Source: Thereva unica (taxonomy: Eukaryota; Arthropoda; Insecta; Diptera; Therevidae). From it: a stretch of 64,000 nt of DNA. The DNA is taken from the NCBI GenBank assembly GCA_949987705.1, contig OX465282.1, forward strand, positions 33,878,039-33,942,038. The letters run 5' to 3'. The first letter of the stretch is position 1. The number at the start of each line of letters is the position of its first letter. A program made the translations under genes and the position numbers. The notes below the pieces were generated by a model, which made no database searches, was not told the origin of the DNA, and was given only the letters and a program-made list of their open reading frames with translations. Below, piece by piece: positions 52,883 through 64,000 of this stretch.

Positions 52883-54780
52883 GAAATCACACAAAAAAGT
52901 ATTATATCAATTAATTGAAAAATTACAGTAAATTAATGAATGAGGACCAAAAAAGTTATTTTACACTAATTCAAATTTTCCAAATTATTTTTTAATAGAT
53001 TAGATTCTTCTGAATTCGATTTTTCAAAATATTCGATCAGTTTCCAATAAATGTATGTTTATATTGTATATATATTTTTTATACAATTTATTTTTTATAT
53101 AATTAACAATTAATTTTTTTAATTTTCGCCTTTTTTAAATGTAAGTTTCAACATTAATTTTGGTCCGTTTTTTTCAATATTTTTTGTTATGTATATCATT
53201 TGTGTTATTTTAAATGTTATTTTTCCACAATCAACAGTTTTTCTATTACTTGTTTTATTTACTTATTTATTTTGTTTTTTATTTAATACTAGAAAGTTTT
53301 ATTTGATTTATCTTAAAGTTTTCATCTAAAATAATAAACTAGTATTGCTTTGTGTCATTATATTTTGTTATTATTTTTATATAATTATTACTATTATTTT
53401 TTTCTTGGTATTTGTAACTTGTGCTTGGTCTCAATGAATTATTATAGTGATTTTTTGTATTTTGTTATTTTGATATTGTTTTGACGTTCGTGTTGAACTT
53501 TTGATAAAAGCATCGTTTTTTCTCTATTGTACTATTGAACATTTGTTTGTTTATATTTTTGTTTTTACTATAATAAGCGTTTTGATTTCCGTAAAATTTT
53601 TTAGTTTTTGAATTTGTTTTTGATTACCATTACCACTATTAATATTAAGAGTTGCTATTTACATTTTGTTTTTAAATTTTATTTTATTTAGTTTTTTATA
53701 ATTTTGTTTTTCAAAAATCGTTTTTAAATCTTGAAGTAAGATATAACTACATTTTTTAAAGCTGTTTTCGCCAAAGGTGATAATGGTCATCTGTTAAAAA
53801 ATGTAATTTTTTCGTTTTTTTTTTATTATTTTAATATTGATATATCGATTGTTAAATTGTTATGGCTATGACAGTTAATGTTTATAACATCCACTAGACA
53901 TCCAACCCCTTTGGGATTTTTTAAGTTACCAGCAATGACTTTCGAACTGCGCAAAGGCGCACAAACTTTTGAAAGTTTCACCTACGAGATTATAAGATGA
54001 TTCACTTCTGACTAATGATTTCTTCATCACTTCCAATACAGTGAAGGAGTAGCAAAACCACCTCAGGGGTAGGGATACAAAATCAGTGGAGAGTACTCCA
54101 TTTAAATACTCATGAGAAGGATCGAAAGAAAATAACTCAATGAGTACATTTTACTAGTTGAAAACTACTCGATCCATTGGGAATCGATGAATACTTTTGG
54201 TGATATTTTTGCTCACCACGTAAACATTGTTCGATGTTGGAATGTGACAGATTACAAATACGTAATGACTAAATAATTTACTTACTTACTTACTCTGTTA
54301 CAGATAAGAATCTATTCGTAATTGACCATGCCAAAGGCGAGTGTCGTTTAACAAGAGGTTCCCCAACTAAGTACTAACCACGGCCGATGCTGCTTGACCA
54401 GCGCAATAGCCAGAGACTCCGGTCTACGGAGTACGCTTAATGGCACTCTTTCTGATCACCAAGATAATTGCCCGTTATCATCATATTATACAATTTTTAA
54501 AGCCCCAATTCTATTCGACTATTCTGTTCATGCCTGTAGCGAGTCTTATTTGGAAAAGTAGAATTTCTACTCAGCGGTACCGTCCCTGTTTCGGGTACCA
54601 TGTAAAGGTCATGTTTGATGTTGTCCGCGCTTGCTTTAGGCATGAGGAGGGTCCCATTTTTACCCAGACATATCGCGCTTGTTTCGGGTGACATGCGAGA
54701 CTAAATTTTACTTGGGGTAGGATATAAATTTAAACCTATAAAACATTACAACGTCTTATATAGGACTACAGTAGTTGATA
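52883..54780. other. No gene recognised; strongly AT-rich
   Basis: T-rich low-complexity sequence to about 53,900. Around 54,570-54,700 there are short repeated words (GTTTCGGGTACCATG, GTTTCGGGTGACATG) but no gene. Confidence 0.45.
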
Positions 54781-54782
54781 TT

Positions 54783-54870
54783 CAATTGAATTCGAATAAA
54801 AACCCCCTTTTCGCAATAGTTGTAGATTATAAAAAAGCATTCGATAGGGGGGTCCTCGCGAACTTTATGT
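54783..54870 (+). pseudogene. Short reverse transcriptase fragment
   Basis: The frame NPLFAIVVDYKKAFDR matches the first catalytic motif of non-LTR RTs (VDYKKAFD). Nothing else of the gene is visible around it. Confidence 0.4.
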
Positions 54871-56580
54871 GACTTCGTGTGACTCCTAAGCTTCATCTTG
54901 CCACAAAAAAAAAAAAAAAAGGAACAAGTTTTAATTAAAAAGTTTTGAATTTAAATAATATATTTGCAGTTGAACAGCTATTGGTTGTAATAAATACATA
55001 TATTATCTATAACATACGTAAATAAATATCATAAAATATTATGTGCACTCAAGCTCTTCAGAAATTCCTTTCCAAATAATCTCTTTTTTCACGCATCCCT
55101 ATATTTTTTGTTACTTTTGTCGTATAATTCCCGGTAACTGCCGACAGCAAAAATTAATTTTTCAACTTTGTCCCCAGTTAACATTTTTACGGATGCTTAT
55201 TTACGGCCCAAAGAACATAGGGAAAATTTGACTTTTGAAATCTGACAATCAGCTGATCAGTACTTTCCAGTGCTGAATAGCTGAAACGAAAGCCGAAATG
55301 AAATGAATTTATATCCTCCGCTCCGTTTCGGTTTCGTTCGCTACATAATTGAGTTCATACATTTTCATACAATTTATTTCCTTTGTGTCGGTTCGGTTTC
55401 GTTTCGTTTCGGTTACATGTTCAGGCCTTAAGTTAATAAACGACATATAGAATAAAAAAAATATAATGTAACTACATTAAGACATAGGGTACATATAATC
55501 TAATATCAGGTTGGATACCCTCTTTAAATAAATTTAATAAAAAAAAAAAAACAACTACAAATACATTTTAATTGTAAATATTAAATGAAGCTATTAAAGC
55601 TAACAGAATCGTCAGTCTACATTAATAGCCTACCATATTTATTTCAATGATTTTTTAATGCACTTTATTCTAAAAATACCAATAAGGATACGCAACACAC
55701 CATTATGTCGTAACAAATTGTAAACTGGCTCTTCATAGATCGTGCAAGTAATTGTTTTGCAACGTTTTTTCATCCTTATTGCCTTCAAAACTACTGAAAT
55801 CGTGCTAGCGCCTTTGTGCTTTTTTTTATAGGTTCACCTCATTTTCCATCCTATTGAAAGGGTTGTTCTGTTTCATTTAACGAGAAAAGGGTTGAGCATC
55901 AGAATCACGGAAATGATGTTGAGAATGACGTGTTGATGATGGCCGTATGTAGTAAGCCTGTTTGAATGGGTATTACGTGTTGTGTTCGATTTTAGTAACG
56001 AATAAAAAAAACAGTGTAAGTTAAATAAAAGAATTTAAAAAATCCCATTTCCAAGGTTTTTGTATTTCAGAAAAGAATTAGGAGGTCATGATGAAATTCA
56101 GGTTTTTAAGGCCTGGCTTGCAACAGTCGTTTGATTACAAAGGGAGGGAAGAATTAAAAGTGCAAAACTGCAAATATTTGAACAATGACCCCTGGGAAAA
56201 CTTTAGAAAAAGTGACACCAGATAGCATGAACCTACGTATGGAAAATATTAAGCGACATAAGTGAAATTAAAGCAAGATGTGTCGATTACTTCACAACCG
56301 TGAACCGAACTACAGAATGTGATGATGGTGCTGTACTCCCATCATGCGGGCTAAGTCCAGGCGATGCTCTATTATGAGGTCAACACATACTTCAAAGACG
56401 TAAGTACAGGAATCCGTTGTGTGTGGAATTGTGCCTCTGTACGGATGTAAGTGAAATTTTACCCAGGTGCTACTTGCATTTAAACTTAGAACATAAACTA
56501 CTCTATTACTTTCTAAAACCACTCAAGATGGCGCTGTAAAAGCTTCGTTGTACTCACAGAGTTTCATTTTTGCATAAAGG
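54871..56580. other. No gene recognised
   Basis: AT-rich sequence. 55,260-55,430 repeats GTTTCGGTTTCGTT/AACGAAA-type words, probably a degenerate inverted-repeat element. No supported gene. Confidence 0.35.
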
Positions 56581-56599
56581 TCCATAGGGGTGTTCCATG

Positions 56600-56955
56600 G
56601 GGCACCTCAAAACCGAATTTTTTAAATTCAAAATGGCCGCAGAAATATGGTTGAATTTGAAAATTTCATTCCCATTCCAATAAAAGTGGGTATCTAGGGG
56701 TTTTAAGGTCGCAAATAATGATCAAAATGGTCAATGGTAATGGTCAAAACTTATAAGTTCAAAATGGCCGCACCAATATAGCCGCCAAATTTGCAAATTG
56801 TGTTCCAATTCAAATGAAAATCGGTATCTGGGTTTTTTTACGGTGGAAATAACGAATTAGTGATCAAAATATAAATTCAAAATGGCCGCATCAATATAGC
56901 AGACGAGTTTGCCAGTTTTATTCCGATTCCAATGAAAATCGGTATAAGGGAGTTT
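56600..56955 (+). repeat. Three diverged tandem units (TTCAAAATGGCCGC)
   Basis: Units of about 125 bp start near 56,623, 56,757 and 56,873 with TTCAAAATGGCCGCA, and each contains a phrase like CAATGAAAATCGGTAT. Related single pieces occur at 4,600-5,075. Confidence 0.65.
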
Positions 56956-56959
56956 GGAA

Positions 56960-57830
56960 TTTGAATTTTTAGGTAAAAGTCTAGGCTTCTGCATTACAGG
57001 AAGAGGCTGGCATCTGGGTAAATAAATAAAACCTCGGTCAGTGGAATTCTCAACTTATGAGTTTGGATGTTGCCACTTGCGCTTGCTGTTTCATAACGTA
57101 CATGGCCCTAAATCATTCACACATTTACGAACGGTAAATGGTCATCTTTGTCAAACACAATGGTCATCTTTGTTATTGGAGGACGATTCCCAATGGAACC
57201 AAACAATCGCTGCTTCCGAACGCTATTCGTTATAGAACTCCGCCGTCGTCTGGTCCCAAGTCCAGGGTGTGAAAGGAGGAGGGTGGTCGACCAGCTAAAT
57301 TGACCAGAATCCGGAAACCAAAGAAACTAGGCAAGAAACCGATTTTTTTATAGCGGCACCGACAGCAGCGTATCCGTTGCGGGTATATACCGCTTGTACC
57401 GCCAGCTAACGGATCAAAGAGGAAGAAGAAGAAAAAGAATTCGTTATGAAGTTATGGAACAAATACAAGGAGGACATGTGAGAAGACACACATATGTATT
57501 TCATGGCGTACGAAAAACATTGCACAATGCGAAAATGCTAGTGTGCGACGTAATATACAACGAAGGAGTGATTGCCATTGAGGATTTGTGCATTACGATA
57601 TTAAATAAACTAATAATTCAGGTTGGCATGATTGCGGTGAATCGACCCATGCAACAAGCGTTCGATCAAGAACTGAACCGTGAGCAACAATACGACCGTG
57701 ATGCGCTGCAAGAAGCGGTTCAATCTAATCATTGCTGAATGATAAAAAAATGTTTACGAAACGTTGATGCAATCGGTGGACAACAACACTGATGAGATCT
57801 TTCAATGGTAAAAATTAAGTAGAAGTAACA
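56960..57830 (+). pseudogene. Helitron helicase relic, second copy
   Basis: Parallel to the relic at 6.1-7.0 kb. At 57,041-57,235 the frame has CHLRLLFHNVHGPKSFTHLR, TVNGHLCQTQW and LLEDDSQWNQTIAASE, the block before the helicase core. At 57,450-57,740 come IYNEGVIAIEDLCI, VGMIAVNRPMQQAFDQELNR and EQQYDRDALQEAVQSN. Near 57,760-57,800 is a remnant of the pre-Walker segment. The Walker A motif and all downstream motifs are lost, and an unrelated GC-rich segment (about 57,240-57,420) interrupts it. Inactive. Confidence 0.78.
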
Positions 57831-58245
57831 GGTGAATTACAACAATAACAACACTGTAGAAAAGCGGCAAGTGGATGAATAAGCCTTTCTTTACAAAGTA
57901 AAATGCAATACATTCTGTTTGTGAACTCAAGCTAACCGAAAGTGAGTGTGTTTTTCGTGTACATTTTTGTTCAAGTGCATTCGACCAAAGAATTTAGAGC
58001 AATATTACTGAGAATTTGAAGAACATTCTGCAGTGTTTCAACGAAAGGCATGTAATTTGTTTGTATTTTTTTTTAAACATAACGAATGTAGTGAGTTTTG
58101 AAATAAATGAATTGTGTTTTTCAAGTTTATTTGACTATTGACTATTATTTAATGCATTCAGAATTTCAAATAGTTTAGTTGAATAAAATGCTCAGTCAAA
58201 GAACACTTTTGGGAAAAACAGAAAGGACCAGACATAGAGAAGCAG
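57831..58245. other. No gene recognised
   Basis: AT-rich sequence with no motif supported. Confidence 0.4.
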
Positions 58246-60148
58246 GGACCAGTTCACGCAATTCGACGTCGACTGAAAACGACGCGGTAAATATCGTTTT
58301 GGGTTCACCTAAGTCGACGTTTTATGTTTGACGTTTTAAAAAAATTAGCTGTGATACCAATTAACTGATAAGAAATTATAACGGATAGCACAAAGTATCT
58401 TAAATAAATAAAGAAAAAAATTGTATTAAATATATTTTAGGTATGGCGAGGTTTTAAATATAACATCAAAGGAACATTAGTGACAAATAAGAATTCAATT
58501 GCTTGACTCGTTGTGGATTGTATGAAGTTTTTCATTCTTCATTCTTTAGAAGTGTCCCACATGCGAGATCATATGGACCTGGCTCTGGCAGCAGTATTGC
58601 AGAATGTTCCTCCTCGATAAATAGCCTTTACAAGAAATTCTCTCATGAATGAATGAATTCATTAGCTTATTAACAGATTCAAATTCTAACGGTGGAAACA
58701 AAATTATTCCATCTAGGCCTACGGATCAAGTAGCTACTGCCAAAGTATGTAACGCTTCAATTAGCATCAACAAATTTTATCTCTTTTTATCTACTGAAGC
58801 ACACATTATTCTTGAAGAAAAACTGCAAGAGAAGAAATAAATTCACACAAAATTTCTGAACAAGCAAGCATGCAATTCTGAACAAGCGAAAAGCAACAGA
58901 AAAAGATAAACTGCGTTAGTCGAAAAATAAAATTTTAAAACTGCTTCGAGTTAGAAAAAACACATTTTCAAATGTTATTATGAATTTGTTTAATTAATTA
59001 TTATTATGTGTAGCTCTTCCCGCTTATGTTAAAAGTAGCAGTATTATTATCTCGGTTTCATGAGAGTTTGCATACTTTTTGGGGTCAGTTATTTTGTAAA
59101 AGCGACATTCGACATGTCGACTTACATGAACCCAAATTCAACGTCGCACAGTGGGGCCCGCTCATAGAAGGTTCTGCTCAAAACTCAATTTTCAAAATGT
59201 GGAAATATTTAAAAAAAATGTATCATCGTAGTTGTAATAATGTATCAGATCACGTGTAAAAATATTAAGTCGCTGACTGTTATGAGTTATCGAGCGCATG
59301 GGCATAAAGTTCATAGTTTAGGCAAAATAATACTTCTGCGAAAAAAGGAATGCCAGTTTATGCGCGACATAAAATCATTAATTTCTAACGTTTAACGATA
59401 AAATCTATGGAAGTGTATTATGTCGGTGATCAAGCAAGGTATGTTAATTCTTATTTAATTTTGTATTATATGATAAGTTCATTGGTTTGTGATACAGGGC
59501 TTAAAATTTGTGGTAGTGTATATTTTTTCGTAGGAGGTTCTTTAAATGACATTTTCTCGAAAACGCGCAAAGTTCTATTGCTAATTTTTTCGTTTAACTA
59601 ATATACAAAGCCTTCCTTTTATAATAAAAAAAGAATCAAAAATATAACTTTGCGCATTTTAGAGAAAATGTCATTTAAAGAACCTCCTACGAAAAAATAT
59701 ACACTACCACAAATTTTAAGCCCTGTATCACAAACCAATGAACTTATCATATAATACAAAATTAAATAAGAATTAACATACCTTGCTTGATCACCGACAT
59801 AATACACTTCCATAGATTTTATCGTTAAACGTTAGAAATTAATGATTTTATGTCGCGCATAAACTGGCATCCCTTTTTTCGCAGAAGTATTATTTTGCCT
59901 AAACTATGAACTTTATGCCCATGCGCTCGATAACTCATAACAGTCAGCGACTTAATATTTTTACACGTGATCTGATACATTATTACAACTACGATGATAC
60001 AATTTTTTTGAAAAATTTCCACATTTTGAAAATTGAGTTTTGAGCAGAACCTCCTATGAGCGGGCCCCACTGTGCGTCGTTGAAACTAATGTCGTTTTCA
60101 TAAAGCGTCGATGTCGACGTCGAGTGTCGAATTGCGTGAACTGGCCCC
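58246..60148. mobile_element. Inverted-repeat element (GGGACCAGTTCACG ends) carrying a nested Transib-like insertion
   Basis: GGGACCAGTTCACGCAATTCGAC at about 58,246 and GTCGAATTGCGTGAACTGGCCCC ending near 60,148 are inverted copies, with further CGACGTCGAC palindromes inside. The interior left of the nested element (58,330-59,140) has only short frames with no recognised protein. Superfamily and target duplication unclear. Confidence 0.65.
59147..60074. mobile_element. Transib-like fold-back element with CACAGTG ends
   Basis: The ends are CACAGTGGGGCCCGCTCATAG at 59,147 and the complement ending CACTGTG at 60,074, flanked by CGTCG at 59,142-59,146 and 60,075-60,079. A CACAGTG-type heptamer and a 5-bp GC-rich duplication are Transib hallmarks. 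The two arms are about 455 bp each and nearly complementary, with a spacer of about 35 bp near 59,605-59,640. The frames in each arm are mirror artefacts. No transposase. Confidence 0.75.
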
Positions 60149-60162
60149 AGGTTGGTTTAAAA

Positions 60163-60278
60163 GCTATTAGATTGGTTTAAGGAAACTGGCTTTACAATTG
60201 AAGAGTTCAAACAAATATATCTGGAAACACATCGACTTGATTTTGAATTCCATTTGAAAATAGTGGTTGAAGGTCATG
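60163..60278 (+). other. Possible coding fragment of unknown origin
   Basis: About 38 codons without a stop between two MITEs, with balanced composition: LLDWFKETGFTIEEFKQIYL and then ETHRLDFEFHLKIVVEGHV. It could be a piece of an old gene or exon. The CAG before it could be a splice acceptor or simply the edge of the previous element. Confidence 0.3.
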
Positions 60279-60280
60279 TA

Positions 60281-60877
60281 GGGGAGAGTGGGGTAATTCG
60301 GGAAGTGCGGGTAAATAGGGAAATGCATTTTTAAAGGGTTTTTAATATTTTTAAGTTGGTATTTCGTGGTGTGTGGTGTTAGTATCGACCATTTTCATTA
60401 TTTCATGAAAATTAAACGCAACTACGTGTATTATTTACTTCATAAGGACAATTAATAAAAAACGCTACTATTCAAAGTTTTTTTGGCTCAGGCTTTGCGG
60501 ACACCTAATGTAATGGTTTTTGAACCTGAAAACAAGGTAAATATGTGAAAAGTATTCGTCAGGATGTTATCTGTTAGGATGCAGGATTTTTATGTGAATA
60601 AATTAATTATGTAATAAAATCATGGTATAAGTCAGTTAATTCACTCTTTGTGTCATTTCCCGAATTAACCCACGATTTTTCAAAAAGCCGGTTTTACACT
60701 TTTTTTTAAAACCGCTATAAATTAGTGAAAAACATTATTATTAACAATTTCTATTATACATTACGAAAGCTAATAAACTCAACTAAAGGATGCAACGTTA
60801 AAAAATAAAGAAATAATTATTTATTTAGTTTTTATGAGCTCTTAACAAAACTGTTCCTGTATTACCCCACTCTCCCC
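60281..60877. mobile_element. MITE with GGGGAGAGTGGGGTAAT ends, TA-flanked
   Basis: GGGGAGAGTGGGGTAATTCGGG at 60,281 and ATTACCCCACTCTCCCC ending at 60,877, flanked by TA on both sides. A second pair of phrases inside (TTCGGGAAGTGCGGGT; CATTTCCCGAATTAACCC near 60,655) belongs to the same element. Noncoding. Confidence 0.72.
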
Positions 60878-60989
60878 TACATATTTTGATTTTAATTTAA
60901 TAAAAAAAGAAGAAACGTTTTGCACGTAGTCGGCAGATGCCTATTAATGCATTTACAAATTTTATAATTTTAAATGAATAAAAATTGTA

Positions 60990-61640
60990 TTGCTTTCTAT
61001 TTGAATAAAGTTCAATTATTTTGTGTTCGAATTTTGACCACCAGTTCGGCACGAATAGATGGTGATAAGAGATTACCGTAAAGCCAAAGTTTATGCAGTG
61101 TAGCAAAGATCTTCGAGAGCATAAGTGAGAATTGATTGCAGCAGAATAGTTTGTAATTAATAGCAATACCAAGATTATTGACACAGTCAAGAAATGGAAG
61201 AGGAATATAATTAAGGGATATGTTAGGAATATTGTCCAGAGAAAGTGGGACGTCTAAGGATGACAGCTTTCGACTTATTAGGATTTTATTGAAGGTAATT
61301 TGATGAACTCCACTCGTTTATTTGGAAATTATTAAAATCAGAGATGCAAGATCTAATCTGACTAGGAGGACTGGAGATCATCAGCATACAGATGGAAGCA
61401 CCAATATTGGATAACCGATATGACATCATGACATATAATGAGAAAAGAAGGAGACCAAGAATTGAACTTTGTGGAACCCCCAAAGGTACTGGTAGAAAAG
61501 AAGATACAGAACCATTATGGCGCACACAATGAAGTCGATTAGATAGACGAAATGAGAAAAGTCGAATAGCAAAAGAAGAAAAACTATATAATGTATTAAG
61601 TTTGTAGTTATTAAAATCATTTTTCGATTGATGAATATTG
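60990..61640 (-). pseudogene. Non-LTR reverse transcriptase relic, minus strand
   Basis: Read downward: RHNGSVSSFLPVP and GVPQSSILGLLLFSLYV (the motif before the catalytic site), a damaged YADD region (MLMISSPPSQIR), ISDFNNFQINEW, then near 61,270-61,030 LDVPLSLDNIPNISLNYIPL, VNNLGIAINYKL and MLSKIFATLHKLW (thumb), with LLSPSIRAELVV. This order fits a CR1/Jockey-like RT. Stops and the lost YADD show it is inactive. Confidence 0.75.
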
Positions 61641-64000
61641 AGTTATAGGTTAGGCCGCAAAACATAGAAAAAAATTAGAAAAACTGCCGAAAATCAAGTT
61701 TTTTTTAATTTGTTAATAACTTGTTTAACGCTACTTACATATTTCTTATTTGATACAAATATTGGTTCTTCTTAGCTGAAAAAAGGGGTGTTATTTTTGT
61801 TACGAACTATTGAACAGTTTCCTTGAACTTTCACTTTTTGTAAAAAAAAAGGAGTTCTTGTAAAAACTTTCCTCTTGGTGCATGGATTTCTCTAGATCAA
61901 CGTTTGAAAGCTTAAATTTTTTTTCAAAACTTGTAAAAAAAGTAAAGTAAAAAAAAATTTGATTTAAAACGCCCAAAAACGTATTAATAAAGAAAAAACA
62001 TAAGTTTGGTTGAAAAACTGGCTGTCTTAGTCTGTTTTTTCATTATCAACATGATTTTGGATTTTGAGATTTATTTTTATTAGTACATGATAGTACAAGT
62101 TTTGAAGAAAATTAGCATTCGAACTGAAAACCAACAAATCTCAGGGAAAATCCTTCAATGTTTGTGGTCTGAATTTGGAGAATCCTTGTTATTTGCTTGG
62201 CCAATTGTATGTAACGTGCTCACGTATCGGCAAACCATCTAATTTTTTTGGATTACCGACACACGAATCGTTACGATTACATTAAATTCAACTACATTTA
62301 CAAAATCAAATAAAACATAATAAATCAGATGAATTACATTTGAGTATATTGAATTGCTTTTATTACCAAACAAAATATGCACATGGTGTGAAATGTCACA
62401 ATAACTGTAAACAACTAAAAGTCATCGCGTACGACATATAGATCGTATACATGATGAGTTCTACTCAGGTTGAACCTGAGTCTAACTACATGTTTATTAA
62501 GAGTCAACTGAACTCGACTCAGCTCTGTTACCTGGGTTGAGTTGAAATTATGCATATAGATTCGAGTTCAGTAGTTGAATTTAGTTGATAGCAGATTCTC
62601 TGTGTTTTGTTAGTGATTTTTGTAAGGTATAGTGTTTTTTTTTATTTTCAACTTAACCGCAACTATGCAAACTATCGAATAAGTTTTCAGGAATGTCAAA
62701 AAACAACAAAATTTTACTTTTTTTGAAGAAGTTAATTACTTTTTTTGAAGAAGTTAATTTTTGGTACATTGCAACCGCAGTTGGAAAATATTGGAGAAGG
62801 GATACGGCGTCGATATTTTGCCACCACAAAGGCGTCTAGAGTGCAATTATAATAAAGCAAAAAAAGGCATTTTTCATTTTCGATAGTTTGCATTTGGATT
62901 GACGATGTATACGTAGTAATAATAGCCGTCTGGTGGCCAACTGTTGCGGGCAAAACGCAGTTATGTCGAGTCCAGCTAGTATAATATATCGACGATTAAG
63001 TACTAATACCTCGTAACCCACAATTTCAGCTGATTTTTACATCAATGTATCGCATATAACCCATTCTTCATTCATTCTAAGAATTAGTCCGAAACCCGCA
63101 AAAATTTACATTCTATTTTGTTAATAGCTTTCGAATACCTCGTATTCAAAAGGTATGTATAAATCAAAAGTAAAAGTAATGCCTCGTATCCTCCTCGTAA
63201 TTTATATATTTAAAAAATTTATTTTTCAAAAAATGCAATGATAAGAAGTGTCTATTTAGTTATTTTGCAAAGAAAGTGGATATTTTTCTTTGAAATTACC
63301 ATCCTATTCTGTTTTTGTTCCTCCCTCTAAAAGTTAGTAATACTTCACCGTCGATATATCAATGAAACTTCTTAGCACATACACGAACAATTTTTTTAGC
63401 AATAATCTGGAGCAATTAGTTGAGCAATCTCCATATCGCTCAAAATTGTTGTTGCAAAACATTTTTTCAAATTGATACATCTTGCTGTTGCCGTAAATTG
63501 CTTGAATTGCTCCAGATTGAACCATTATTGCTGCCGGCGATTATTCCTCAAATAGTTGTCCGTTAAGGGCACCTTTTATATGTTTTCTAAAAATAAAATA
63601 TGATACTTTAGAAGAAGTTAAAATTTGAGTAAATATTATAGTAACAAACAGCATATGGTTCAACGTATTCCCTCAATTACTACACGAAGCATGTAGCTCA
63701 AATAATGTAGTTATATCTTTTTGAAGTCATAAATGTTAATTTTTTTTTGTATTTGATTTCATCAAAAATATGTTTCTTTTTTTACTTTTTAGTTTCGTTT
63801 AATTGTAAATTTTAATTGTTTTTTCCTACAATGCTTAAGTAGCATTTTGATTTTTTTCGTAGTGCCATAATTTTCTCCTTTTTTGAATAATTTTTCTACA
63901 AAAATTTCTTTTTTATTATTATTTATTTTACAAAAATCTCAAAAAACTTTTATGGTTTTTTGTAGTAAATAATTTTTTTTTCAATGTATTATATACTTTT
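61641..64000. other. No gene recognised; AT-rich
   Basis: No supported gene to the end of the window. It holds the inverted copy of the 44.2-kb repeat (62,445-62,640) and, at 63,399-63,540, a possible small inverted pair (AATAATCTGGAGCAATT and AATTGCTCCAGATTG). The frames here are short and unsupported. Confidence 0.4.
62445..62640. mobile_element. Dispersed MITE-like repeat, copy 2 (inverted)
   Basis: Reverse complement of the 44,215-44,465 repeat: GTCTAACTACATGT, AACTGAACTCGACTCAGCTCTGTTACCTGGG and AATTATGCATA match that copy read backwards. Confidence 0.55.

Noticed and set aside
1..64000. CRISPR arrays, bacterial operons, rRNA genes
   Set aside because: No regularly spaced short repeats with unique spacers and no rRNA-like sequence; all features are eukaryotic transposons.

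Overview
This is a stretch of an insect nuclear genome, AT-rich and built almost entirely of transposable elements. The evidence for an arthropod is the mix of families: a copia element primed by a half initiator-tRNA-Met site, a BEL/Pao element, mariner, Helitron, Polinton, RNase H-bearing non-LTR elements, and 54-58 nt GT-AG intron-like segments. A dipteran is plausible but not proven. No host gene can be called with confidence, and every long reading frame belongs to a mobile element.

Layout. 1-8,600: old debris, comprising a 146-bp tandem repeat, a Ty3/gypsy integrase relic, a Helitron helicase relic, the 3' end of an RTE-type non-LTR element and a TTA-flanked MITE. 8,608-32,685: the centrepiece, a 24-kb Polinton/Maverick-like element that is one giant palindrome. 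It starts AG, ends CT, and is flanked by a perfect 6-bp duplication (ATTAAC). Each arm (about 7.33 kb once later insertions are removed) carries one protein-primed family B DNA polymerase gene, and the arms meet head to head around a 28-bp loop. No integrase, ATPase, protease or capsid gene was found. Both polymerase copies share one frameshift. The left arm was later hit by a CAC-ended DNA transposon (4-bp duplication) that holds two further fold-back elements and a deleted mariner. The right arm was hit by a 255-bp fold-back MITE (4-bp duplication) and by a young BEL/Pao element (5-bp duplication, two 1,075-bp LTRs).

That BEL element is odd. It has gag and protease but no reverse transcriptase. 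In place of pol, after one in-frame TAA, lies a 621-codon coiled-coil frame of unknown origin. Its LTRs carry an array of four covarying hairpins and, on the opposite strand, three intron-like segments.

32,700-47,480: non-LTR fragments, a Helitron helicase fragment, a tRNA-like SINE head, several fold-back MITEs and a 269-bp satellite. 47,486-52,878: a TTAA-flanked MITE split by a young copia element with apparently identical 216-bp LTRs, whose gag and pol are in different frames. 52,900-64,000: AT-rich sequence with a second Helitron relic, a Transib-like fold-back element with CACAGTG ends and a 5-bp GC-rich duplication nested in another inverted-repeat element, a GGGGAGAGTGGGG MITE, and a reverse transcriptase relic.

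The nesting gives relative ages: Polinton palindrome first, then the CAC element, its mariner and the MITEs, with BEL and copia among the most recent arrivals.
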